Source: JBJGXI01 sp045635475 (lineage in GTDB: Bacteria > Bacillota > Bacilli > Bacillales > Amphibacillaceae). From it: a stretch of 64,000 nucleotides of DNA. The position numbers were made by a program, and so were the translations under genes. Below are positions 43,034-51,625 of the stretch, in pieces; within the stretch, counting starts at the first letter, position 1, and every line of letters starts with the position of its first letter. The notes beneath the pieces are model-generated. The model made no database searches and was not told the DNA's origin. It saw only the letters and a list, made by a program, of their open reading frames with translations. The stretch spans positions 85,437 through 149,436 of the forward strand of contig NZ_JBJGXI010000005.1 of NCBI RefSeq assembly GCF_045635475.1. Direction: 5' to 3'.

Positions 43034-44761
43034 TTAATTTGCCGGCTCTAGATTTTTTAAGACAAAGGCTGGTGCAGGCCAGTTAAATGGTGCTGGGTTA
43101 ACATAAGGATCTTCTTCTGTTGGCCAACCAACCCAATTTTCTGTTCTGTACTCATACCATACAGGGCCATTTACTAGAGGAATCGCTGGTAAGTGTTCAA
43201 CCATTACATTTTGCAGGTAATACACTGCTTCCAATTGTTCCTCCATATCGGTTGTACCTTGGTAGGTTTGTAAAGCTTCATCAGTTTTTGGATCGTTCCA
43301 TTGTTGTAGATTCCAACTACCATTACTATTCAACATATCTTGGTACTGACGATAAGGTGTTGGTCCTGCATTTGTCCAAGAGATGGCCAAATCATATTCC
43401 CCACCAGTAACGTTTGCGTGATATGATGCGAATTCAGGCATTTGGACGGTAACTTCAATACCCATATCTGTTAATGCTTGTGAAATTAACTGTGCCATAG
43501 TTGCCCAATCTGTCCAACCAGATACTGTTTGTAAAGTAAACGATAATTTTTCCCCGCCTGGAGAAACAAAGATACCATCGTCACCTTTTTTATATCCAGC
43601 ATCTTCTAGAGTTTGAACTGCTTTGTCCGTATTAAATTCATAGCTTAGCTCTTCTTCTGGAATACTTGGATCAATCCATTGTTCATCCCTTGGTAAAATT
43701 AAAGCTGTTGCACTTGGGAGTGGATCATAACCAGATGCTGCTTGATCTGATAATTTTTGACGATCAATTGCAAGACTAATAGCTTTACGTAGTGTAACAT
43801 CACTTAAAAGTTCATTTTCCAAGTTAGGATATAATGTAACGTTGTTGCTTGGCGGGAACCAGAAATGGTTGTTATCTGCATCTTGTGCTACATATACATT
43901 CTCTGCATCAGGAATAAAAATTCCCGTCCAGTCAAGCTTACCTGCTACTAAATCCAACTGCTCACTATCATTACCTGTATACGCAGGGAATTGAAGTTCC
44001 TCTACAGTATATTCACCAGCATCATAGTGGCTTTCATTTTTAACCATTTTATATAGTTGAGGATCAAATGATTCAAGTACGTACGGTCCTGTACCCACAG
44101 GGTCACTAATTTGAGCTTGTGATGGATCTCCAAGGTCTTTCCATATATGTTCAGGAACAATTAGTGCCCCTAATACGTAAGTTTGAAACGGTACATTCGG
44201 TGCATCAAAATTAAATGCTACTGAATAATCACCTTGCTTCTCAATCGATGTTACTTGTTGCCAAATACCTGAAGTATCGGCTGCTGGGTATTCTTTAAGT
44301 ATGTCGAACGTAAACACAACATCATCTGCATCAAACGCTTCTCCGTCTGACCAGGTCACACCTTCACGAAGCGTAGCAACTAACGTAGTATTGTCATTTG
44401 TCCATTCAAATTCAGTTGCTAGAACAGGGAACTCATCACCACTAACACTATCAAAGTACCATAGTGACTGATAAATCAAACCATTTGTACCACCAGTTGC
44501 ATTGGTAGAGAATGGATTAAAGTTCTCTTGCCACTGACCTGCAGGAGATAGACCAACCATGAGTGGTTGTACTTCTACATTTTCATCACTAGGTTCATCA
44601 TTTGTATTACTATTATCATTTCCATTATCTGTAGGTGCTTCTTGATCTTCATTAGTTATATCATTTTCTCCTGTAGTTTCTTCACCAGAACAACCCGCCA
44701 ATACAAGAGCAAAAACAAACATTGCCATCAATAAAATCAATACATGTTTTCTAAAATTCAC
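43034..44761 (-). CDS. Family 5 extracellular solute-binding lipoprotein
   Basis: A 575-residue lipoprotein: signal peptide and lipobox LAGC with Cys24, an Asn/Asp/Glu-rich linker (about 28-62), then a large SBP family 5 domain of the OppA/DppA class. It begins with GTG at 44759-44761, preceded by AGAGGGG. Family 5 proteins bind peptides, nickel or, in Thermotoga CbtA-like members, cello-oligosaccharides. The neighbouring beta-glucosidase and shared operators favour a beta-glucoside or cello-oligosaccharide ligand here; this is inference. Confidence 0.88.
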   Translation of the reverse strand: MNFRKHVLILLMAMFVFALVLAGCSGEETTGENDITNEDQEAPTDNGNDNSNTNDEPSDENVEVQPLMVGLSPAGQWQENFNPFSTNATGGTNGLIYQSLWYFDSVSGDEFPVLATEFEWTNDNTTLVATLREGVTWSDGEAFDADDVVFTFDILKEYPAADTSGIWQQVTSIEKQGDYSVAFNFDAPNVPFQTYVLGALIVPEHIWKDLGDPSQAQISDPVGTGPYVLESFDPQLYKMVKNESHYDAGEYTVEELQFPAYTGNDSEQLDLVAGKLDWTGIFIPDAENVYVAQDADNNHFWFPPSNNVTLYPNLENELLSDVTLRKAISLAIDRQKLSDQAASGYDPLPSATALILPRDEQWIDPSIPEEELSYEFNTDKAVQTLEDAGYKKGDDGIFVSPGGEKLSFTLQTVSGWTDWATMAQLISQALTDMGIEVTVQMPEFASYHANVTGGEYDLAISWTNAGPTPYRQYQDMLNSNGSWNLQQWNDPKTDEALQTYQGTTDMEEQLEAVYYLQNVMVEHLPAIPLVNGPVWYEYRTENWVGWPTEEDPYVNPAPFNWPAPAFVLKNLEPAN

Positions 44762-44818
44762 CTTTTTTACCCCTCTCTTTTTTCATTGCTCGTGGGAAAA
44801 CGGCTTCTCAGAAGTAAA

Positions 44819-44846
44819 ATTATGACGAAAACAATGTTGTATGCAA
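44819..44846 (-). promoter_or_regulatory. Promoter of the Opp-type ABC operon
   Basis: On the minus strand TTGCAT (44841-44846) and CATAAT (44819-44824) are 16 bases apart, about 58 bases upstream of the GTG start. A LacI-type operator lies just upstream of the -35 element. Confidence 0.45.
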
Positions 44847-44853
44847 ACTATTA

Positions 44854-44867
44854 AGTAACCGCTTTCG
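44854..44867. promoter_or_regulatory. LacI-type operator upstream of the ABC operon
   Basis: AGTAACCGCTTTCG matches the right half and centre of the palindrome CGAAACCGCTTTCG found twice elsewhere in the locus; the left half is imperfect. It sits about eight bases from the -35 element of the ABC operon. Confidence 0.6.
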
Positions 44868-44909
44868 ATAAATATTTATAAAAAAGCTAACTACAAGTTT
44901 TTTCAACAA

Positions 44910-45712
44910 CCACCTCCTCAAATTATTGTTGATATGCTAGTTATTCTATTTGAAACTGTATCACGGATAATAAGCTCTGTTTCAACCGTATAAGGACTCT
45001 TTACTGTACGTATAGTTTTATTAATTCTTTGGCAGCTGTTTGCCAAAGAACTTCTTTTTCACCGAACAATCGTTAGTTTTGGAGCTAAATAGAATAATAG
45101 ACTTAAATCATCGAAACCGATTACGTAACCGGCACTACCAACCCTTAATACTTTTTCAGCTTTAACTCTCATCGCTCATAGAGCAATCATATCAGCTGTA
45201 CAAAAAATTGCTGTTGGATAGCGCTTGCTGATTCATAACCACCTTGTTCTGTATAGTTACATAATATAATCCAATTATCTTTAATTGATAGGTTGTGTTT
45301 TACCGTTGCTCGTTTGTAATTTGCTAGCGGCCTTATTAAAATCCAAGTCTACAGACATGCACGGAATACCGCTGCGAACAATAAAATTAAGATTATTATC
45401 CGTTCTTGGCACTCCTAATAAAAATAGTCCGTCTAGATGTCTATGTCTTGCGCAGGCTTCAAATGTCGCGACATTATTTTCAGGATGATTATTAGTAAAA
45501 AAGAAGTAATCATACCCATGTTCACCAATAACATCCTTAAAGCTCGCTAATATGTGTTGTGAAAATGGTTGTAGAATGCCCGTGTTTAGATGATCCTCAA
45601 AAAATGCTCCAGCTGTTTTGGATATCTTAGTAGCTAAGCCTCTGGCTATAGAATTACGATGATAGCCCAACTCTTCCGTGATTATTTTTACTTTTTTTAA
45701 CAAAAATATCTC
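44910..45712 (-). pseudogene. Decayed LacI-family regulator lacking its DNA-binding head
   Basis: This stretch aligns along its length with the intact LacI gene at 37840-38856. The best-kept part (45330-45703) reads KVKIITEELGYHRNSIARGL and continues through FFFTNNHPEN and DGLFLLGVPRTD before losing frame. Downstream fragments keep the C-terminal ELIIRDTVS. The helix-turn-helix coding part is absent: the gene begins just after an operator palindrome at 45713. Several frameshifts and deletions make it a clear pseudogene, derived from duplication of the neighbouring regulator. Confidence 0.85.
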
Positions 45713-45726
45713 CGAAAGCGGTTTCG
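45713..45726. promoter_or_regulatory. LacI-type operator palindrome at the regulator remnant
   Basis: The perfect 14-bp palindrome CGAAAGCGGTTTCG stands at the broken 5' end of the regulator pseudogene. The same sequence occurs upstream of the beta-glucosidase at 47853. Confidence 0.65.
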
Positions 45727-45814
45727 TTTTTTACCATTATCCACCATAATATCCACTTTGTAAAGGCTTTCATATAAAATATTTACTTTAAAAGATTATT
45801 TATATAAAGGCTCT

Positions 45815-46060
45815 GTAAAATGTAGTTGTTGCTTTCTACTGCAGACGTTCGCGCACTTAGGTGGTGCGGTGACCTCTTCGACACTTTGGCGTCTGCGGGA
45901 CTTTACTGGGACTCAGAACAAGAAAAGCACTTGGTTTTGAGGTGACTAGTCTACGATTACTCCTCCGAAAGACTTTGTCCCGCAAGATAACGAAGGCTTC
46001 GACAGAGAGACACATCGCATGAAGAAAATTGATTTTCATCTTCGTTTCTCATGTTTCAGC
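45815..46060. repeat. Copy of the GC-rich intergenic repeat family
   Basis: The GC-richer stretch contains GTTGTTGCTTTCTACTGCAG, GCGCACTTAGGTGGTGCGG and GTCTGCGGGACTTTA, with edges resembling the elements near 8.2 and 26.2 kb. It codes for no recognised protein. It lies between two pseudogene remnants. Confidence 0.5.
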
Positions 46061-46135
46061 TCCAATTAACAAAGTAAAGTTATATTAAAATTCAGCTTTA
46101 ACAGAAACTTCATAAAAAAGCAGTAGAAACGTCTC

Positions 46136-46335
46136 CTATACTTCATTTGGTTGTTGAATAACAGCATTTAACATTTCTTCAGTAACGGCATATATTTCAT
46201 CATAGCTCGCATCATTTCAGGAGCATCCGCTTCGTCTTCATTTCCACCAAAATCATTTAAAGGATTCATCTTTTCTAATAATTGTTTTGCCACAGCAGCA
46301 CGAGCTGGATCTGCCATAATATCACAAACGAGTGT
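46136..46335 (-). pseudogene. C-terminal remnant of a probable GH3 beta-glucosidase
   Basis: The minus strand reads DIMADPARAAVAKQLLEKMN, then a short acidic stretch and EMMRAMMKYMPL before running into a stop. A shift of frame then gives AVTEEMLNAVIQQ. This resembles the C-terminal tail of bacterial family-3 beta-glucosidases, remembered as a pattern and not searched. No catalytic part is present. It directly follows the GH1 gene, so the locus may once have had a second glucosidase. Confidence 0.4.
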
Positions 46336-46365
46336 ATTCCGATGCTAGAGAGATTAGCACCACAA

Positions 46366-47700
46366 TTAAAGATTCCTTGCCGCAATTGCATTACGATAAA
46401 ACTTAGCACTATCCTTTACAGTTCTCTGTTGATTTTCAAAATCTACATAGATAATTCCAAATCGTTTCTCATATCCAAATGCCCATTCAAAGTTATCAAA
46501 TAAAGACCATAAAAAATAACCGCTAATATTCATCCCTTCATCATTCAATTCTGCAATCGCTTGCAAGTGCTTTTTTACATAGTTTGTTCTTTCTACATCG
46601 TGGACTTCACCATCTTCTGTTATTTGATCTGGAAAGCATGCACCATTTTCAGTAATTATAATAGGCAAGGCTGTATACTCTCTACGCAAACGACGAATCA
46701 ATTCCTGAAATTCCACTGGCGAAATATCCCAACCCATCTCTGTTTTGTCATAATCGGAATAAGCGGGTCTATATAAGTAATCACTTGCAGCATGAAATTC
46801 TACTAATTGACGGTTATAGAAGTTAATGCCAAAAAAATCACAATCCACTGCAATTAATTCCATATCCTCATCTTTAATAAATGAAAAATCGTGAACATAT
46901 TTTGAAAAAAGATTGATCATATCAGAAGGATAGCTACCCTTGAAAATTGGATCTAGAAACCATCGATTTGTATAACCATCTGCATTGTTCGCTGCAATCT
47001 CATTATTGAGGGTCTTTGTTGCAGGATAAAAAGGACTTAAATTTAATGTTATTCCAATTGGTGTAGATGATTGCATTTCTTGTTTTAATAGATTAACAGT
47101 TTGACCATGTGAAATTAGAATATGGTGGGCTGCTTTTAAAGCATCATCCATATTTGTATGACCAGGCGCATGTACACCTTGATGGTAACCAAGAAATGCT
47201 GCACACCATGGTTCATTTTGTGTAATCCAAGAATCAACTTCTCCATCAAGTTCTCTAAAAACTTTTTGAGCGTATGAACGGAACCATTTTAATGATTTTC
47301 GTGATACCCAACCACCTTGGTCTTGTGCCCATTGTGGCAAGTCCCAATGATATAAAGTAACTACAGGTTTAATATTATTTTCTTTTAACTCAGCAATAAG
47401 ATTTTTGTAAAACTGCATGCCGGTTTCGTTGTAAACACCTTCTTCTGGGAAAATCCTCGGCCAAGCGATAGAAAAGCGATAACTATCCACTCCTAAGCTT
47501 TTAATAAGCTTAACATCATCTTTATAAAGGTGATAATGATTACAAGCCACTGCACCAGTGTCACCTTGCATTACTTTTCCGGGAGTTGTTGAAAATGTAT
47601 CCCAAATTGACGGAGACCTTCCATCCTCTGAAACGGCACCTTCAACTTGATAGGATGATGTTGCTGTCCCAAATATAAAATTACGATCAAATTTCTCCAA
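46366..47700 (-). CDS. 6-phospho-beta-glucosidase or beta-glucosidase, GH1 family
   Basis: A 444-residue glycoside hydrolase family 1 enzyme of normal length. The N-terminal FIFGTATSSYQVEGA signature is present. Acid/base Glu163 lies in TQNEPW and nucleophile Glu351 in IITENGA. It cleaves beta-glucosidic bonds, such as cellobiose, in the cytoplasm. The transporter is ABC type, not PTS, so an unphosphorylated substrate is more likely and plain beta-glucosidase is favoured. It starts with TTG at 47698-47700 after AGGAGG. Two LacI-type palindromes lie upstream. Confidence 0.9.
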   Translation of the reverse strand: MEKFDRNFIFGTATSSYQVEGAVSEDGRSPSIWDTFSTTPGKVMQGDTGAVACNHYHLYKDDVKLIKSLGVDSYRFSIAWPRIFPEEGVYNETGMQFYKNLIAELKENNIKPVVTLYHWDLPQWAQDQGGWVSRKSLKWFRSYAQKVFRELDGEVDSWITQNEPWCAAFLGYHQGVHAPGHTNMDDALKAAHHILISHGQTVNLLKQEMQSSTPIGITLNLSPFYPATKTLNNEIAANNADGYTNRWFLDPIFKGSYPSDMINLFSKYVHDFSFIKDEDMELIAVDCDFFGINFYNRQLVEFHAASDYLYRPAYSDYDKTEMGWDISPVEFQELIRRLRREYTALPIIITENGACFPDQITEDGEVHDVERTNYVKKHLQAIAELNDEGMNISGYFLWSLFDNFEWAFGYEKRFGIIYVDFENQQRTVKDSAKFYRNAIAARNL

Positions 47701-47774
47701 TATCTCTACCTCCTGTATTTTATTAGTAACTTTTCATTGAACAAATGGTATGTAAAGACAACAGAAGTTATTAT

Positions 47775-47784
47775 GAAGCGCTTC
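47775..47784. promoter_or_regulatory. Second LacI-type palindrome upstream of the GH1 gene
   Basis: GAAGCGCTTC is a perfect 10-bp palindrome with the central CG typical of LacI/CcpA-family operators. It lies 75 bases upstream of the GH1 start. It could be a cre site for CcpA or a weaker operator for the local LacI regulator. Confidence 0.45.
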
Positions 47785-47852
47785 CAAAAGTGTTAAGAGG
47801 CATAATCATGATGATCCTTGCAGGTGATGGCAAAAGTACTAGTATGTGTTTA

Positions 47853-47866
47853 CGAAAGCGGTTTCG
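47853..47866. promoter_or_regulatory. LacI-type operator upstream of the GH1 gene
   Basis: A perfect CGAAAGCGGTTTCG palindrome, flanked by TA and TT, about 150 bases upstream of the GH1 gene. It equals the site at 45713 and resembles the site before the ABC operon, so one regulator probably acts on all. Confidence 0.65.
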
Positions 47867-47872
47867 TTTATT

Positions 47873-48135
47873 TTAATACTCGTGGAAACATTTGTCAAGA
47901 AGTAAAGCAAGAGGTATTATATCTTGTAGTAAAAATTGATTTAATAGCTTAAGCAGTGCATCTTTATGATACGTAACTGTTGCTGTGTATGGATTATCAC
48001 TTTCAATCGTAAAATCAATACACATTGATCCTGTCGAGAGTTTTTTGTATGTATTTTTACGCAATAAGTTGAAATTTCCTTTAATTGTGGAAATTGGTCC
48101 TTACATACTCCAAACGCTAATAAATGACAATACAT
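47873..48135 (-). pseudogene. Frameshifted gene of unknown function
   Basis: Two overlapping minus-strand frames join into one plausible protein: YCHLLAFGVCKDQFPQLK from the upper frame continues as NFNLLRKNTYKKLSTGS and then TATVTYHKDALLKLLNQF from the lower frame, ending FHEY. A single-base change near 48075-48085 would restore it. I do not recognise the family. Its end nearly touches the operator at 47853. Confidence 0.4.
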
Positions 48136-48206
48136 ATCTCTGGTGGTTCCCTATCTGCTAATAAGAGATATTGTAGTTAATCTGCGTATACTTTAGCGGA
48201 AGAAAA

Positions 48207-48464
48207 TCATTGAAAAAAACCTAAAACTAGTACAATCGATAAACCAATTAATGCGCCTATATCTGATGAAAATCTTTTCTTTGCTCTTCTTTTTTCAAAT
48301 AAAGTAATCGTCTTACAGAGCATGACTAGTATAATGGCAATACTTAATACTACATGACTAAAAAATGAATCGAATGGAACGTCCGTAATCAGAACGATTG
48401 AAATAGGAACAACTACTAAAAATAATGCACTTAAATATAAGGCAAATCTCCATTTTTCCATCAC
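48207..48464 (-). CDS. Small membrane protein, three hydrophobic segments
   Basis: An 85-residue hydrophobic protein with segments near 7-28, 37-53 and 70-84, and a basic loop (EKRRAKKRFSSD). GTG and ATG are adjacent start candidates at 48464 and 48461, both served by the upstream GAGGGG. Family not recognised. It lies downstream of the phzF-like gene and may belong to the same transcript. Confidence 0.6.
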   Translation of the reverse strand: MMEKWRFALYLSALFLVVVPISIVLITDVPFDSFFSHVVLSIAIILVMLCKTITLFEKRRAKKRFSSDIGALIGLSIVLVLGFFQ

Positions 48465-48509
48465 TTATTTAACCCCTCTTTCTGTCTCAAAATACAATTG
48501 CATAACAAC

Positions 48510-49405
48510 TTAATTATCTAACAAAACTCGAAAATCTTTCACATAAACTGCATTTCCGGTAATTTGAACATCCAGTGATGGCCCATTGTTTGAAACGTGT
48601 ACAAGTACGCGGCCATCTTTTTCGATTTCATGGCCTTGCTCAACAGTAAGGCTTAGAGAATCGGTAAAATTACTTGTAATATATGTTGCAAAATAAGCCC
48701 CCATAGCACCAGAAGCAGTGCCAGTTACTGCATCTTCCACTGTTCCTGAATACGGTGCAGAAAAGTGTCGCGCGTGCATATCAGTTTTAGAATCATATGT
48801 TTGCAAACAAAAAGGATGAACAGATGCTTTTGGCATTTCCGTTAAAATATCTGGAAACTGCTTATTATTCGGTTTCATCTTTTGAAAACTACTAAGTTGC
48901 TTAATTGGTAGAAGCAAAGTCCACGTGCCAGTGCTAGCAAAAGGAATCGGTAAATCCGCATCAAGGTCAGCTTCTTCTAATCCTATTGACCTCGCTAAAT
49001 CTGCTTTTGAGCCTGTAAATTCTTTAAATTGAGGAGAAGCCTGTTTCATTGTTATCAATATGTCAGAGTCAAAAGCTTCGTTGATGCTAATTGGTAGAAT
49101 GCCAGCGTTTGTTTCGATTGTTAACGCTGTTTTATCTCCCAATAACCCTTTACTTTTGAGGGCATAAACAGTTGCCATCGTTGCATGACCACATAGATTC
49201 ATTTCATGGCCAGGTGTGAAAAATCGTATTCTAAAATCAGCTACACTCGATTTAATTGGAAATGAGGTTTCATTAAAACCTACCTCGAAAGCAATCTGTT
49301 GCATTTCTGCATCTGTTAAGTCATCACCATTTAACACTACTCCCGCAGGATTTCCTTTACTAGGCTCTTTGTACATGCATCATACTGATAAACCTTTATC
49401 CCCAA
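48510..49405 (-). pseudogene. PhzF-family isomerase with a 5' frameshift
   Basis: The main frame (48510-49376) has the PhzF fold: KGNPAGVVL, GFNETSFP, FTPGHEMNLCGHAT and, near the C-terminus, GTASGAMGAY. PhzF homologues isomerise or epimerise small metabolites. The usual N-terminal VYQYDA strand, with the start around a TTG at 49403-49405 behind AGAGGAG, is in a different frame. One base appears missing around ACAAAGAG near 49366-49372. Either the gene is broken, the read has an error, or translation starts at the in-frame ATG at 49376 and gives a short protein. Confidence 0.7.
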
Positions 49406-49416
49406 AATCTCCTCTC

Positions 49417-51051
49417 TTACTCTGCATCCCTATGAAAAATACTATAATCTATCGAAAGAAACGGCATTTTCAACAGCCACATCTTGTGCGTTGCTTGCAG
49501 TGTTCCATTCTCTGTTTCTTGCACAACAAACGATTCTTCAATTGGTAATTTAAAGAGCTTTTTCGCAAAGGTTAAATAAACACCCGAGTCAGCATCCCTC
49601 CTACTTCGCTTGCTTGTCAGAACAAGGGATTGGTCTAGTTGCTGCAATTCTAGGATGCAGATCATCGATGCTTTTGGTAATGGTAAGGCAATGTTCATGT
49701 ACGTGCGCCCCGCTGTTATGTGGGAAGAATAAAGTGCAACGAAAATCACTTCATTATCCACTTTCCGAACCCATGCTCTCGTACGATCTCTAAGATCAAT
49801 ATGATCGTCTACAGGTAAAATCTCTCCAGTCATCTCAAATTTCGCACTTGATAAAGGTAGATTTATTTGCTTGATACGAGTGCTGAACAGTCGGTAAATA
49901 ACTGCAAATGGGCGAAACCAAGCGTGCCACTTTACTTCTGCAAACAAACGATACGCATTCGTATTTTCATAAAAATCGATAATCGTCGTCGGTAAAGTAG
50001 CTGTAATGTCAGGTTGATAGCTTTTCATATTATCTACGAGCCCATGATACCTCTTTGCATGACGCTTAGCTACGATGTCAGCTAAGATGTTTTCTCCAAT
50101 TTTACCTTTTCCTCTAATCTGACTAACTGGAAAAGTTGGTTGCTTAAATGGGGAAGCTGGTACTGCGATTGACCAGCCGATCACACCTGACAACGCGAAT
50201 AAAACGCAATTTAGTATCCCGTGAAATTTTAGCATAAAATCAATCGAAACAATGGGATAACCCATAAAGTTGCCGACTGCATAGCATAGCGAAAACACAA
50301 TCGTAATCGCCAATGTCGTAAACGAAGCGCGAATGAGCCACTTCTGAACGGGATGTGAAAATCTCGCTCGAAAAGAGATTAAAATCAAACTGTAGATTGC
50401 GACGATATAAAGAAGCACAGAAATGACTTCAATCCATACGGAAAAAGTAATCCCGAGCGCAACCAAAATAGGTGAAATAGCAATAATGACAGCAGACACA
50501 GTGTACAATGTTGATTGATAGATTCGGCCTAAAAATCCGACAAAAATCGGAAGTAAGAAAGCGGAATAATGAAAATGAATTGCTGTCAGCCACGTAATCA
50601 GTGGGCTGAATCCTGTCGTTATGTTTGCTTCATACGCGAATAACCAGCCACCACCCATCGCCACGTAGATTAGTCCAATATCGATGATCATTTCCTCGAC
50701 ATGTGTAAAACCGCGATTAAGGAAGCGATTGACACCATACCACGCGATCATAAATGTGTATAAGAGCCAAATCCCGGCAAATATAGTATCCAAGCTCGTT
50801 TGTTCTGTAATATTTAAAAACACAACAGATAAAAATGCTGGGATGGCGAACACAGCATAATACGCTGGCACGCCTCCCCGCTCCCTGCAAACGAGATAAA
50901 AAGTGGCTGGTACGTAAACAAGCTGCGCTACAGTCAACATGATCATATACCATGGACCAACACCCCAAAATAAAACAATAAGAAATAAAACAAGAGAGAG
51001 CGCCATCCATTTAAAGCTGTTCAGTTTCTGTAAATTCCCCTTCATATGCAA
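49417..51051 (-). CDS. yndJ: YndJ-family polytopic membrane protein
   Basis: A 544-residue protein with about ten membrane segments in the first 330 residues and a soluble C-terminal domain (about 345-544). It matches the length and the position of B. subtilis YndJ behind YndH. Function unknown. It overlaps the preceding DUF4166 gene by 41 bases, so the two are coupled. It starts with ATG and ends 11 bases before the phzF-like start. Confidence 0.8.
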   Translation of the reverse strand: MHMKGNLQKLNSFKWMALSLVLFLIVLFWGVGPWYMIMLTVAQLVYVPATFYLVCRERGGVPAYYAVFAIPAFLSVVFLNITEQTSLDTIFAGIWLLYTFMIAWYGVNRFLNRGFTHVEEMIIDIGLIYVAMGGGWLFAYEANITTGFSPLITWLTAIHFHYSAFLLPIFVGFLGRIYQSTLYTVSAVIIAISPILVALGITFSVWIEVISVLLYIVAIYSLILISFRARFSHPVQKWLIRASFTTLAITIVFSLCYAVGNFMGYPIVSIDFMLKFHGILNCVLFALSGVIGWSIAVPASPFKQPTFPVSQIRGKGKIGENILADIVAKRHAKRYHGLVDNMKSYQPDITATLPTTIIDFYENTNAYRLFAEVKWHAWFRPFAVIYRLFSTRIKQINLPLSSAKFEMTGEILPVDDHIDLRDRTRAWVRKVDNEVIFVALYSSHITAGRTYMNIALPLPKASMICILELQQLDQSLVLTSKRSRRDADSGVYLTFAKKLFKLPIEESFVVQETENGTLQATHKMWLLKMPFLSIDYSIFHRDAE

Positions 51052-51625
51052 AAACCTTTCCGACTAATGGATTTGTTACTTGAACAGAGATTTCAAATAC
51101 TTGCTTTTCATCGTTATAACGTTCATTAACCGTAGCAAGTCCTTGAAAAATTTTAGGTAATGGAATTTCCAGCTTATGTAAAACGAAGCGTTGTTTTTCC
51201 GAAGTAATCGTTAAGCCTCCATGCTCTGATACATGAAAAGCTAGGTCAGAATAAACGAGGCTTGGTTCCCCTAAATAATCTTTGATTATTGCCCGCTCGG
51301 CATCAAGACTCATCACTGCATTGAAATACCTGCGCTTGTTTCCGAAAGAAAAAATGCGCTGCCAGTGTACCTGCGCCTCACCATTTTTCCCTACTTGAAC
51401 AGTGTTCTCGATCGTGAATGGCACATCTCGTCCTTTTTCAGGAAATAACAGTTTGAAATATACACCAATGCGGAACAATGGATACAACAACTTCGGTCCG
51501 CCGTTTATCGTTCGCATCACTCCACTTGCTTTAAACGGTTGATCACTTGTCATGCTATATCTTTGCTGCAGCATCGGATGCAGGCGCTCAAATGAAAACC
51601 CCATCGCTTGCTTATAAATCGTCAT
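51011..51625 (-). CDS. yndH: DUF4166 protein (YndH-like)
   Basis: A 204-residue soluble protein of the DUF4166 group (FERLHPMLQQRY, GVMRTINGGPKLLYPLF, VHWQRIFSF). Function is not known. In B. subtilis the homologous gene lies between yndG and yndJ in the same order as here. It overlaps both neighbours, by 14 bases upstream and 41 bases downstream. Confidence 0.8.
   Translation of the reverse strand: MTIYKQAMGFSFERLHPMLQQRYSMTSDQPFKASGVMRTINGGPKLLYPLFRIGVYFKLLFPEKGRDVPFTIENTVQVGKNGEAQVHWQRIFSFGNKRRYFNAVMSLDAERAIIKDYLGEPSLVYSDLAFHVSEHGGLTITSEKQRFVLHKLEIPLPKIFQGLATVNERYNDEKQVFEISVQVTNPLVGKVFAYEGEFTETEQL

Noticed and set aside
45857..46039. Short minus-strand frame in the GC-rich repeat near 45.9 kb
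   Set aside because: It is produced by the repeat's base composition and has no start signal.
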